Positions 1 to 7,075 of a stretch of DNA of 12,874 bases are shown here, piece after piece. The stretch is from Thermoleophilia bacterium (GTDB lineage: Bacteria > Actinomycetota > Thermoleophilia > Gaiellales > Gaiellaceae), in the NCBI GenBank assembly GCA_016844515.1, contig JAERMP010000047.1, positions 1-12,874 of the forward strand, read 5' to 3'. The position numbers were made by a program, and so were the translations under genes. The notes beneath the pieces are model-generated. The model ran no database searches and was not told the DNA's origin. It was given only the letters and a program-made list of their open reading frames with translations. How positions within the stretch are numbered: the stretch's first letter is position 1; the number at the start of each line of letters is the position of its first letter.

Positions 1-1095
1 CGCACCGGGCCGAAGGTCGAAGTGCTCGGAGATGAGCTGTTCGATGGTCGCGAGCGGCAAGGTCTCCGTTCCGAAGCACTCGACGTTGACGCTCATGGGG
101 TGGGCGACGCCGATCGCGTACGCGACCTGCAGCTGGCAGCGGTCGGCCAGGCCGGCAGCGACGACGTTCTTGGCGACATAGCGCGCCGCATACGCGGCTG
201 AGCGATCGACCTTGGTGGGATCCTTGCCCGAGAACGCGCCACCACCATGGGGGGCCGCCCCGCCGTAGGTGTCGACCACGATCTTGCGCCCGGTCAGCCC
301 GGTGTCGCCCATTGGGCCACCGATGACGAACTTCCCGGTCGGGTTCACATAGAGAAAGTCCTTCTCGCCCAGCCGATGCGGATCGAAAAGCTCGCGGAAG
401 TCCGCGTGAAGGATCGGCTCGACGACGTGCTCGAGCAGGTCTGGTCTCAGTAGAGTCTCGACGTCGAGGCCGTCACGATGTTGCGTCGAGATCAGAACCC
501 GCTCGATCTCGACCGGGCGCTGGATCCCGTGCTCGTCCACTTCGTAGCGCACCGTCACCTGCGACTTGCCGTCAGGCCTGAGATAGGGGAGAACGTTCGC
601 CTTGCGCACCTCGGCCAGACGCTTCGTGAGCCGGTGCGCGATCAGGATCGGGAGCGGCATGAGCTCGCTCGTCTCGCGCGTCGCGTAGCCGAACATCATC
701 CCTTGGTCGCCAGCGCCGAGAAGGTCGATGGGATCGGTGTCTCCGTGCTGCGCCTCGTACGACTCGTCGACGCCCTGGGCGATATCAGCCGACTGCTCGT
801 CGATCGCGACGACGACACCGCACGTCTCGAAGTCGAATCCGTACTTCGCGCGTGTGTAGCCGATCTCGGCGATCCGCTCGCGTACGACGGCGCGGATGTC
901 GACGTAGGTGTCCGTCGTGATCTCGCCGGCGACGACGACGAGGCCCGTCGTGATGAGGGTCTCGCAGGCGACCCGTCCGTACGGGTCGTCTGTGAGAACC
1001 GCGTCGAGAACGGAGTCCGAGATCTGATCCGCGATCTTGTCCGGATGACCCTCGGTGACCGACTCGGAGGTGAAAGAGAACGTGCGGACGACCAT
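1..1095 (-). CDS. metK: S-adenosylmethionine synthetase, 3' end cut by window edge
   Basis: This cytosolic enzyme makes S-adenosylmethionine from ATP and methionine. The first 365 residues are in the window, and the reading frame runs open off position 1. Family members have about 385-400 residues, so some 20-35 C-terminal residues are missing here. Visible motifs are the N-terminal [10 protein letters not shown] (residues 11-20, with the active-site His), [12 protein letters not shown] (127-138, ATP site), and the glycine-rich loop [16 protein letters not shown] (284-299). The sequence ends in FDLRPGA, which normally lies shortly before the C-terminus. The ATG start is supported by homology (the protein opens at the family's usual place) and by a TAGCCT hexamer exactly 6 nt upstream, which implies a leaderless mRNA. 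It follows gpsA after 66 bp holding two hairpins, so it probably has its own promoter. I see no SAM riboswitch. The assignment is secure. Confidence 0.97.
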   Translation of the reverse strand, partial: MVVRTFSFTSESVTEGHPDKIADQISDSVLDAVLTDDPYGRVACETLITTGLVVVAGEITTDTYVDIRAVVRERIAEIGYTRAKYGFDFETCGVVVAIDEQSADIAQGVDESYEAQHGDTDPIDLLGAGDQGMMFGYATRETSELMPLPILIAHRLTKRLAEVRKANVLPYLRPDGKSQVTVRYEVDEHGIQRPVEIERVLISTQHRDGLDVETLLRPDLLEHVVEPILHADFRELFDPHRLGEKDFLYVNPTGKFVIGGPMGDTGLTGRKIVVDTYGGAAPHGGGAFSGKDPTKVDRSAAYAARYVAKNVVAAGLADRCQLQVAYAIGVAHPMSVNVECFGTETLPLATIEQLISEHFDLRPGA

Positions 1096-1101
1096 AGGCC
1101 A

Positions 1102-1107
1102 AGGCTA
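1102..1107 (-). promoter_or_regulatory. Candidate -10 box of metK (leaderless promoter)
   Basis: On the - strand TAGCCT (TANNNT type) is followed by exactly 6 nt and then the metK ATG. This places the expected transcription start on the A of the start codon. The same hexamer at the same spacing precedes scpA in this window. No good -35 hexamer is visible; a palindrome occupies that position. Confidence 0.6.
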
Positions 1108-1115
1108 CAGGCTTG

Positions 1116-1130
1116 CGGGGTCAGACCCCG
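1116..1130. repeat. Perfect inverted repeat between gpsA and metK
   Basis: CGGGGTC and GACCCCG flank a single central A: two 7-bp arms with a 1-nt centre. It lies 8 nt upstream of the candidate metK -10 box, so it covers the -35 position. It could be an operator, part of a bidirectional terminator, or a copy of a dispersed repeat. There is no U-tract on either strand. Its GGGGTCAG half resembles the GGGGACAG half of the larger inverted repeat downstream of aroF. Confidence 0.7.
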
Positions 1131-1137
1131 TGTTGGT

Positions 1138-1154
1138 GGGCTGCTCCGCAGCCC
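1138..1154. terminator. Possible gpsA terminator hairpin
   Basis: GGGCTGC and GCAGCCC form a 7-bp G+C stem with a 3-nt loop, 7 nt beyond the gpsA stop codon. A second palindrome follows at 1116-1130. Neither is followed by a T run, so this is not a classical intrinsic terminator. Position and stem strength make an end for the gpsA transcript plausible, because metK appears to have its own promoter directly afterwards. Confidence 0.45.
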
Positions 1155-1161
1155 CGCTTCC

Positions 1162-2118
1162 CTACTCGGCGGTCGGGTCGCGGCGCATGAGTTGGGCGAG
1201 GAGCTCCGTCAGCGGGACTCCCTCCAGAACGGCGCACACGCCTTCCGTGATCGGAAGCTCGATGCCGAGTCGGCGCGAGAGGTCGCGAAGCACCGGAGCC
1301 GTCGTGAGGCCCTCGACCACCATCCCGATCTCCGCCGCCGCCTCGGCAGGAGAGGAGCCCTGCGCAATGAGCTCACCCGCGCGGCGATTGCGTCCCGAAG
1401 GTGCCCAGCACGTGACGATCAGGTCTCCCATCCCGGCCAGCCCGGCGAACGTGTCCGGGCGCGCGCCCGCCACCTCGGCGAGCCGCCGCATCTCAGCCAA
1501 GCCGCGGGAGACGAGGGCAGCTTTGCCGTTGTCCCCGAGACCGAGCCCGTCCGCGCCACCAGCGGCGAGCGCAATCACGTTCTTGGCTGCCGCGCACAGC
1601 TCGACGCCGGTGACGTCCTCGTTGACGTAGACGCGAAAGGTTGTCGAGTGGACGGCGAGCTGCAGGCGAACGCCGAGCGCGAGGTCGTCGCTCGCGATCA
1701 CGGCGGCGGCCGGAAGTCCGCGCACGATCTCGTCGGCGATGTTGGGGCCCGAGAGGACTGCGACCGGGCGGCCGCGCACCAGTGTCGATAGGCGCGCGCC
1801 CGTCGCAGGATCGAGTCCTTTGGTGAGGCTCAGAACGGGTGCGTTTCCAGGCAAGCTCTCGACGACCTCGCCGAACACGCGGCTCGGCACGGCGACGACC
1901 ACCACGTCGGTGTACGCGACAGGCGCATCGGCAATCGTCGTCGTCGTGATGTCGCGAAGATCGGCGAGCTGCGCATACCGCGGGTTGCGCCCGGTCTCGA
2001 CCATCGCCGCGACCTGTTCCGGGTCGCGCGCCGCGAGCGTCACGTCATGGCCGTTGTCGCGCAGGAGGCAGGCGAACGCCGTTCCCCACGAACCGGCACC
2101 GACGACGACAGCCCTCAT
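1162..2118 (-). CDS. gpsA: NAD(P)-dependent glycerol-3-phosphate dehydrogenase
   Basis: GpsA reduces dihydroxyacetone phosphate to sn-glycerol 3-phosphate, the backbone of phospholipids, in the cytosol. The 318-residue product has the normal family length. Visible features are the Rossmann fingerprint GAGSWGTA (7-14), SLTKG (97-101), LSGPNIADE (122-130), the catalytic lysine in AAAKNVIALAAG (about 179), and GMGDLIVTC followed by GRNRRAGE (229-249) in the C-terminal helical domain. The open frame runs further upstream, but the family's conserved N-terminus fixes the start at the ATG at 2118. That ATG overlaps the der stop codon as ATGA, so translation is probably coupled. It is the last gene of the aroA-cmk-plsC-der-gpsA run, where it works naturally alongside PlsC in phosphatidate supply. 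Downstream lie two hairpins and then metK. Confidence 0.97.
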   Translation of the reverse strand: MRAVVVGAGSWGTAFACLLRDNGHDVTLAARDPEQVAAMVETGRNPRYAQLADLRDITTTTIADAPVAYTDVVVVAVPSRVFGEVVESLPGNAPVLSLTKGLDPATGARLSTLVRGRPVAVLSGPNIADEIVRGLPAAAVIASDDLALGVRLQLAVHSTTFRVYVNEDVTGVELCAAAKNVIALAAGGADGLGLGDNGKAALVSRGLAEMRRLAEVAGARPDTFAGLAGMGDLIVTCWAPSGRNRRAGELIAQGSSPAEAAAEIGMVVEGLTTAPVLRDLSRRLGIELPITEGVCAVLEGVPLTELLAQLMRRDPTAE

Positions 2119-3440
2119 TCCGACGTGACGAAATCGATCGAGACAGGCACGCCTTCGAGCTTGAACCGTGCACGCAGCTCGTTCTCGACCCAGTAGCCGT
2201 AGTCGCGCGTAACCAGCGAGCGATCGTTTACGAAGAAGCGGAACCGGGGCGGTCGCGAGGTCACCTGCGTTCCGTAGAGCAGGTTGAGCCTGCGGCCCCG
2301 ACGGCCAGGTGGCTGGCGCGCCTCCCGAAGCTCTTGCAGTGCGCGGTTGAGCTCGGCGGTCGTGATTCTTCCGGCGTAGCGGACGAAGAGCTGTTCGATC
2401 AGGTCGAGGAGCCGCTCGAGGCCACGTCCGGTTTGGGCCGACACGGCGATGATCGGCGGCCTCTGCCGCAGTCGCGTCGCGATCTTGGGTCGCACGTCCT
2501 CGATCCGGACTTCCGTGACATCCCACTTCGACAGCACCACGATCGTCGCGCACTGCGCCTTGCGGGCCACGTTCGCAACAGCCAGATCCTGGTCCACGAC
2601 TCCCTGGTTCGCATCGACGAGGACGAGCGCGATGTCGGCTCGCTCGGCTGCCTCGAGAGCGCGGAGCTCGGAGTAGTACTCGATCCCCTGGCGCTGCTTA
2701 CGCTTCCGGCGAAGACCGGCCGTGTCCACGAGGACGAAAGTCGTCTCGTCACGGCGAAGCACCGTGTCGATCGCGTCTCGCGTGGTCCCCGGGACATCGG
2801 AGACGATTACCCGCTCGCGGCCGAGGAGCGCGTTCAGGAGCGACGACTTGCCGACGTTCGGGCGCCCGAGGATCGCAACCTTGATCGCCTCTTCGCCCAC
2901 CGGGTGCTCGGCTCGCCCGGGAAGCCGCCCGACGATCTCGTCGAGCAGGTCCCCCGTTCCGTGGCCATGGATAGCCGAGATCGGAATCGGATCGCCGAGG
3001 CCTAGCCGGTGGAACTCCAGGGCTTCGAGGTCCCGTCGAGGGTCGTCGAGCTTGTTCGCGAGCACGAGCACGGGGCGCCGTGAAGAACGCAGGATCTCCG
3101 CGAGCTCTTCATCCCCCGGCGTCACCCCGACCTGCGCGTCGACGACCATGAGGACGAGGTCCGCCTCCGCGACCGCCTGGCGCGCCTGCGCCGCGACCTG
3201 CGGCCCGAACGGACCGGTGTCAGCGCGATCCACGCCTCCCGTGTCGATCAGCCTGAAGTGCGTGCCGGACCAGTCGCACAAGAGCTCCTTGCGGTCGCGC
3301 GTGACTCCCGGTGTCTCGTGGACGACGGCCGTGCGGGTGGCGGTGAGCCGGTTGATGAGCGTCGATTTGCCGACGTTCGGGAAGCCCACGATTGCCACCG
3401 TGCCGGCGATCTCGATCTCGGCTGGGTCGACGTCCGTCAT
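2115..3440 (-). CDS. der: Ribosome-assembly GTPase Der (EngA)
   Basis: Der is a tandem-domain GTPase that acts in maturation of the 50S ribosomal subunit. The product has 441 residues, normal for the family. GTPase domain 1 shows GFPNVGKST (19-27), PGVTRD (44-49), DTGG (67-70) and NKLD (129-132). Domain 2 shows GRPNVGKSS (192-200), PGTTRDAID (217-225) and DTAG (239-242). The C-terminal KH-like domain (about 355-441) carries RRLNLLYGTQV and FFVN. The G4 motif of domain 2 is SKWD (304-307) where Der proteins normally have NKWD; the codon at 2529-2531 is TCG. The start at 3440 is chosen because it gives the family N-terminus and forms an ATGA overlap with the plsC stop. No ribosome binding site precedes it, which fits termination-reinitiation. 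The longer upstream frame is only a shadow of plsC. Confidence 0.97.
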   Translation of the reverse strand: MTDVDPAEIEIAGTVAIVGFPNVGKSTLINRLTATRTAVVHETPGVTRDRKELLCDWSGTHFRLIDTGGVDRADTGPFGPQVAAQARQAVAEADLVLMVVDAQVGVTPGDEELAEILRSSRRPVLVLANKLDDPRRDLEALEFHRLGLGDPIPISAIHGHGTGDLLDEIVGRLPGRAEHPVGEEAIKVAILGRPNVGKSSLLNALLGRERVIVSDVPGTTRDAIDTVLRRDETTFVLVDTAGLRRKRKQRQGIEYYSELRALEAAERADIALVLVDANQGVVDQDLAVANVARKAQCATIVVLSKWDVTEVRIEDVRPKIATRLRQRPPIIAVSAQTGRGLERLLDLIEQLFVRYAGRITTAELNRALQELREARQPPGRRGRRLNLLYGTQVTSRPPRFRFFVNDRSLVTRDYGYWVENELRARFKLEGVPVSIDFVTSE

Positions 3441-4087
3441 GAAGGCGGCGTCGCGTGGCGAGGCCGACCGAGCTCGTGGATACCGACGAGCCACTCCCAG
3501 AGGCGGCGGATCTCGCGCTCGATCTCGACCGAGGCTTCCTTGTACCCCTTCCCGCCCTTCGGCAGCCCCTCGAAGCTCATGGGCTGCCCCCAGGCCAGCG
3601 AGACGGGATGGAAGTTCCCGATGCGCCACGACTGACTGCCATGGATGGCGACCGGGATGACAGGCGCGTCCTCGTTGATCGCCACCATGGCAGCGCCGGG
3701 TTGAACGGGACCGGGCTCACCGGAGAGCTGTCGCGTTCCCTCGACGAACAGTCCGAGCGCGTGCCCGTCCCGGACGATCTGGCGCATCGTGCGTACGGCG
3801 TCACGATCCGACTCGCCGCGCCGCACGGCAAACGCACCGAAGGACCTCGCCAGCTGCCCTAGTCCCAGAGTCCGATGGGCCTCGATCTTCGCCATGAAGT
3901 ACAGCGTGCGTGGGCTTACTGCGCCGAGCGCAGGGGGATCGATCCAGCTGAAGTGGTTCGCTGCGACGACGAGCCCGCCGCTCATCGGCACGCGCTCGGT
4001 CCCGTACACGCGAAGCGGCGCGGCGAGCTTGACCGCAGTTCCGATCGTCGCTCGGCCCACTACCCATGCCGCGTCGGTCTTGTTCAC
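3437..4087 (-). CDS. plsC: 1-acyl-sn-glycerol-3-phosphate acyltransferase (PlsC family)
   Basis: This is a membrane-associated acyltransferase of the LPLAT/PlsC family, which acylates lysophosphatidate to phosphatidate. The 216-residue product shows the catalytic NHFSWIDPP (HX4D) block near residues 44-52, a middle arginine-containing block (FAVRRGESDRD, about 86-96), the FVEGTRQLSGEPG block near 113-125 that corresponds to FPEGTRS, and VIPVAIHG near 142-149. There is no strong N-terminal transmembrane helix, only a moderately hydrophobic stretch. The GTG start at 4087 overlaps the cmk stop as GTGA, and GGAGG and GAGG sequences lie 5-10 nt upstream. A plsC-like gene next to cmk is a recurring arrangement in Gram-positive genomes. 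Acyl donor and exact substrate cannot be told from sequence. Confidence 0.88.
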   Translation of the reverse strand: MNKTDAAWVVGRATIGTAVKLAAPLRVYGTERVPMSGGLVVAANHFSWIDPPALGAVSPRTLYFMAKIEAHRTLGLGQLARSFGAFAVRRGESDRDAVRTMRQIVRDGHALGLFVEGTRQLSGEPGPVQPGAAMVAINEDAPVIPVAIHGSQSWRIGNFHPVSLAWGQPMSFEGLPKGGKGYKEASVEIEREIRRLWEWLVGIHELGRPRHATPPS

Positions 4088-4713
4088 CCGCGCCTCGCCT
4101 CCACGAGTCTCGCGATCGACTCGACGACCTCGTCGATGCCGAGGTCGGTCGTGTCGAGGATGACAGCGTCGTCCGCGGGCTGTGTGTTCACGGCGTCGCG
4201 CTCGTCTCGACGCCTGATGTCGTCCGCGAGAGTCTCCACCCCGATACCGGGACGGTCTGCCGAGCGACGACGTGCGCGCTCGCCCTCGTCGGCGACGAGA
4301 AACACCTTCACCTCGGCGGAGGGTGCCACCACGCTGCCGATGTCACGCCCTTCGATGACGGAGTCGCCCACAGCACCGAGAGAACGCTGGCGCTCGCGCA
4401 TGACCTCGCGCACCTCGGGATGTCTGGCAACCGCGGGGACGAGTCGGTCGATCTCGGCGTCCCGGATCTCCGCCGACACGTCCTCGCCGTCGATGTCGAC
4501 TTTCCCCTCCGCCGAGAACGAGACGGGATGCTCCCGCGCTAGCTCCGCGAGCGCGCTCCCGTCGTCGAGTGCGAGACCGTTGCGGCGAGCGAGCCATGTG
4601 AGCGCGCGATACATGGCCCCTGTGTCGAGGTAGAGGAAACCGAGACGCTCGGCGAGCGCAGACGCAACAGTGCTCTTCCCCGAGCCGGCCGGGCCGTCGA
4701 TGGCAACGATCAT
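4084..4713 (-). CDS. cmk: Cytidylate kinase
   Basis: Cmk phosphorylates CMP and dCMP with ATP in the cytosol. The 209-residue product is slightly shorter than the usual 220-230. It opens with the P-loop AIDGPAGSGKST (4-15), then LDTGAMYRA (29-37, CMP binding), IEGRDIGSVVAP (120-131) and the lid/C-terminal segment RRRDERDAVNTQPADDA (167-183), ending in an ILDTTDLG strand. The ATG at 4713 is preferred over the much longer upstream frame because the protein then begins just before the P-loop, as in the family. It also overlaps the aroA stop as ATGA. No ribosome binding site is evident, so it probably relies on translational coupling from aroA. An aroA-cmk order is common in bacteria. Confidence 0.97.
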   Translation of the reverse strand: MIVAIDGPAGSGKSTVASALAERLGFLYLDTGAMYRALTWLARRNGLALDDGSALAELAREHPVSFSAEGKVDIDGEDVSAEIRDAEIDRLVPAVARHPEVREVMRERQRSLGAVGDSVIEGRDIGSVVAPSAEVKVFLVADEGERARRRSADRPGIGVETLADDIRRRDERDAVNTQPADDAVILDTTDLGIDEVVESIARLVEARRG

Positions 4714-6014
4714 GTCGCCGGAGGGTAATGAAGCGCGTCGGGAACGAGTTGTCGCAGCACCTCGAAGAAGCCGGGAAAGCTCGTGCCTACAGCATCCGGC
4801 CCACGAAGCTCTACCCCCTCCTGTGACGACACGCCAGCGACCGCACCGAGCATCGCCAGGCGGTGATCGCCGCGTGAGTCGACAATTCCGCCGCGCAGCC
4901 GCGTCGGTACACCTCGCACCCTGAACCCGTTCCGGGTCGCGCGGATGTGACCGCCGATTCGCCGGAGCTCCTCGACCACGCCGTCGATCCTGTCGGACTC
5001 CTTCAGCCGCAACTCCCCTGCGCCGCGCACCACAGTGTCGCCGTGCGCCTGACACGCCGCGAGCGCAAGAAGCGGGAGCTCGTCTATCAGTGACGGCACC
5101 TCGGCCGGCGACACGGTTGCGCCGACGAGCTCGGACGCGCGCATCTCGACGTCGCCGGCGGGCTCGCCGCCGACCAGCCGCCGGTTGTAGATCGCGACTC
5201 TCGCCCCCATGTGCTCGAGAACGTCGAGGAGCCCTGTCCGGCGAGGATTCAGCCCGACGCCGTGCACGGTGAGCCTCGATCCCGGGACGATCGCCGCGGC
5301 AACGAGAAACGGCGCAGCCGACGAGAAGTCTCCAGGGATTTCGAGCTCGTCGAGCGCGAGTCCCTCGGCGGCGTCGACGCTGACGCTCTTCGGACGGCGC
5401 GTGACCCGACCACCGGCTCGTTCGAGCAAGCGCTCGGTGTGGTCTCGCGTCGGGACGGGCTCGACCACCGTCGTCGTCCCCTCGGCGAAGAGGCCGGCGA
5501 GCAGGATCGCCGACTTGACCTGGGCCGATGGCAGCGGAAGCTCGTAGTCGATGGCGCTGAGCGGCCCGCCTTCGACGACGAGCGGCGCATGGCCGTCCGC
5601 CGTCTCGATGCGCGCACCCATGCGGCGAAGCGGTTCCGCGATGCGCTCCATGGGACGCGCTGAGAGCGACGCGTCGCCCACGAGCTCGAAACGACCCGTC
5701 TGGCCTGCGAGGATCCCGGCGAGGAGGCGCATGAGTGTCCCCGCATTGCCGCATTCGATCGGCTCTGACGGCGCGCGGAGACCCCTGAGCCCTGCGCCGT
5801 GGATGGTCAATGTGTCGACGTCGTGCTCTTCGATCTCGACGCCGAGCGCGCGAGCCGCCTCGATCGTGGCCTCAGTGTCGGCCGAGCGCCCGAAGCCGCA
5901 AACGCGAGTCTTCCCCTCGCAGAGCGCGCCAACGAGAACGGCGCGGTGCGAGATGGACTTGTCCCCCGGCACCGCGAAGTGCCCCTCGAGTGCGGGCACG
6001 GGCTCGATGCGCAT
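4710..6014 (-). CDS. aroA: 3-phosphoshikimate 1-carboxyvinyltransferase (EPSP synthase)
   Basis: AroA joins shikimate 3-phosphate and phosphoenolpyruvate to give EPSP, the sixth step of the shikimate pathway. The 434-residue product has normal length. Motifs in order: VPGDKSISHRA (15-25, active-site Lys19), CGNAGTLMRLLAG (88-100), SARPMER (118-124), SAQVKSAILLAG (163-174), IDELPLLALAA (310-320, catalytic Asp311), LKESDRI (337-343) and DHRLAM (383-388). GDKSISHR and RPMxR are the Gram-positive/class II form. However, the NAG(T) motif keeps Gly92, where the strongly glyphosate-tolerant CP4 enzyme has Ala, so strong tolerance should not be assumed. The ATG at 6014 has no good ribosome binding site and is preceded by a structured 207-bp spacer. 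The frame stays open upstream without an ATG or GTG near it. This is the first gene of the overlapping operon. Confidence 0.96.
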   Translation of the reverse strand: MRIEPVPALEGHFAVPGDKSISHRAVLVGALCEGKTRVCGFGRSADTEATIEAARALGVEIEEHDVDTLTIHGAGLRGLRAPSEPIECGNAGTLMRLLAGILAGQTGRFELVGDASLSARPMERIAEPLRRMGARIETADGHAPLVVEGGPLSAIDYELPLPSAQVKSAILLAGLFAEGTTTVVEPVPTRDHTERLLERAGGRVTRRPKSVSVDAAEGLALDELEIPGDFSSAAPFLVAAAIVPGSRLTVHGVGLNPRRTGLLDVLEHMGARVAIYNRRLVGGEPAGDVEMRASELVGATVSPAEVPSLIDELPLLALAACQAHGDTVVRGAGELRLKESDRIDGVVEELRRIGGHIRATRNGFRVRGVPTRLRGGIVDSRGDHRLAMLGAVAGVSSQEGVELRGPDAVGTSFPGFFEVLRQLVPDALHYPPAT

Positions 6015-6089
6015 CAGGAAACTGTGCTTCTCGCCGTAAATACGGTCATGGTTCGCCGGCGAGAACCGAGCAGGCCTAGGACGCAGGGA

Positions 6090-6114
6090 GGGCCAATATC
6101 GAGAATATTGGCCC
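6090..6114. repeat. Inverted repeat, 10-bp arms
   Basis: GGGCCAATAT and ATATTGGCCC form a perfect 10-bp stem with a 5-nt centre (CGAGA). Its A+T-rich inner half stands out against the G+C-rich surroundings. It would fold as a stable hairpin on either strand. It has no T-tract, so a plain terminator role is doubtful. Confidence 0.75.
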
Positions 6115-6186
6115 GACTGAGGACGACGGCATGCGAAGCGTTCGCAGCCGCGCGAAGCGGGAGCGTAGTTGCGGCGGGGAGCACTA

Positions 6187-6218
6187 CGTCGGGGACAGAA
6201 TGAATTCTGTCCCCGACG
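6187..6218. repeat. Perfect 15-bp inverted repeat just after the aroF stop
   Basis: CGTCGGGGACAGAAT and its exact complement flank a 2-nt centre (GA). It lies 3 nt beyond the aroF stop codon on the - strand. It could end the aroF transcript, although no T run follows. The GGGGACAG core resembles REP-type sequences linked with Y1 (RAYT) transposases in environmental bacteria. That resemblance is from memory and unverified, and no transposase gene is present in this window. Confidence 0.8.
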
Positions 6219-6221
6219 CGT

Positions 6222-7067
6222 CTATCCAACGGTCTTGCCCATGAGCGCGACGAGCGTGCGGATCTCGTCGGCGAAACGCGCGAACTCGCCGACCCTGATC
6301 TGCTGCGGGCCGTCGCAGAGCGCGTCCTCGGGCTGCGGATGCACTTCGATCATCACGCCGTCGGCTCCCGCGGCGACCGCAGCGCGCGCGAGCGGGAGGA
6401 CGAGGTCGCTCCGCCCCGCCGCGTGCGAGGGATCGACGATGACCGGAAGGTGTGTCTCGCGCTTCAGCACGGGGACCGCGGAGAGGTCGAGCGTGTAACG
6501 CGTCGACCGCTCGAAGGTCTTGATCCCGCGCTCGCAGAGAATGACGCGTTCGTTCCCCTCCTTGGCCACGTACTCGGCAGCCATGAGGAGCTCCTCGACC
6601 GTTGCGGCCGGCGATCTCTTGAGGAGCACGGGTCTTGGCACGCGACCGACCTCCGCGAGGAGGTTGAAGTTCTGCATGTTCCGCGCGCCGATCTGGATCA
6701 CATCGGCGACCTCGGCGACCTCGGCGACGTCTCGCGGGTCGAGGAGCTCCGTGACGATCGGCAGGCCGGTCTCCTCCCTCGCCTCGGCCAGGATCTCGAG
6801 CCCTTTCGAGCCCAGTCCCTGGAAGGCATACGGTGACGAGCGCGGCTTGAACGCGCCGCCACGCAGGAACGTGGCACCCGCAGCGGCAACGGCACGCGCG
6901 GTCTCGAGCGTCTGCTCGCGGGTCTCGACGGTGCACGGCCCGGCAATGAGACCGAAGAAGCCGTCGCCGATCCGACGACCGCGAACCTCGATGACCGTCG
7001 CATCGGGCGTGAGCTCGCGAGCGACGAGCGGGTACGCGAGCAGCTCAGGCGGGCCGGTGATCTCCAT
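6222..7067 (-). CDS. aroF: 3-deoxy-7-phosphoheptulonate (DAHP) synthase, core type I-beta
   Basis: This enzyme starts the shikimate pathway by condensing phosphoenolpyruvate with erythrose 4-phosphate. The 281-residue product is a TIM barrel with [10 protein letters not shown] (39-48, metal ligand Cys45), [15 protein letters not shown] (70-84), [11 protein letters not shown] (124-134), LLKRSPAAT (148-156), [11 protein letters not shown] (176-186), [12 protein letters not shown] (211-222, His215), and [13 protein letters not shown] (241-253, Glu241 and Asp252). It matches the Thermotoga/Bacillus type, but the N-terminal ferredoxin-like or chorismate-mutase regulatory domain is absent. The frame extends upstream to 7205, but that part is arginine-rich shadow over trpS. 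The ATG at 7067 fits the family's LVARE.TP.ATVI opening. A TAGACT box lies 8 nt upstream, giving a very short or no leader. It is divergent from trpS. Confidence 0.95.
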   Translation of the reverse strand: MEITGPPELLAYPLVARELTPDATVIEVRGRRIGDGFFGLIAGPCTVETREQTLETARAVAAAGATFLRGGAFKPRSSPYAFQGLGSKGLEILAEAREETGLPIVTELLDPRDVAEVAEVADVIQIGARNMQNFNLLAEVGRVPRPVLLKRSPAATVEELLMAAEYVAKEGNERVILCERGIKTFERSTRYTLDLSAVPVLKRETHLPVIVDPSHAAGRSDLVLPLARAAVAAGADGVMIEVHPQPEDALCDGPQQIRVGEFARFADEIRTLVALMGKTVG

Positions 7068-7075
7068 CCTGGGTG

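Larger units (their letters stand above)
6015..6221. repeat. Structured aroF-aroA spacer with several inverted repeats
   Basis: These 207 bp hold no credible gene. They contain four separate inverted repeats: 9-bp arms TTCTCGCCG (6028-6036) and CGGCGAGAA (6057-6065) with small palindromes nested around them; 10-bp arms at 6090-6099 and 6105-6114; 6-bp arms at 6132-6137 and 6141-6146; and perfect 15-bp arms at 6187-6201 and 6204-6218. This density is unlike any other spacer in the window. The block could be a composite REP/MITE-like insertion, a terminator plus a structured aroA 5' leader, or both. My recollection of similar blocks in related genomes is only an impression. Confidence 0.6.

Noticed and set aside
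1096..1161. A SAM riboswitch ahead of metK
   Set aside because: Only 66 bp are available, the promoter appears leaderless, and the two simple hairpins do not form a SAM-binding fold that I recognise.
478..1791. A 437-codon open frame on the + strand
   Set aside because: It is a shadow over metK and gpsA, which both have full family motifs on the other strand. Its product is Arg/Asp-rich with no recognisable domain.
2722..3660. A 312-codon open frame on the + strand
   Set aside because: Serine/arginine-rich shadow over der and plsC with no domain or promoter.
4714..5754. Upstream extension of the cmk frame inside aroA
   Set aside because: The extension is Arg/Ala-rich and lies wholly inside aroA in another frame. 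Cmk begins just before its P-loop at 4713.
6014..6229. A 71-codon open frame on the - strand across the aroF-aroA spacer
   Set aside because: It is made mostly of inverted-repeat sequence, shows no ribosome binding site and no domain. The repeats explain the region better than a small protein, although this is not certain.
6703..6729. Three tandem 9-bp units (TCGGCGACC-like) inside aroF
   Set aside because: They encode the VAEVAEVAD segment, whose length matches family members, so this is chance codon repetition, not an expansion.
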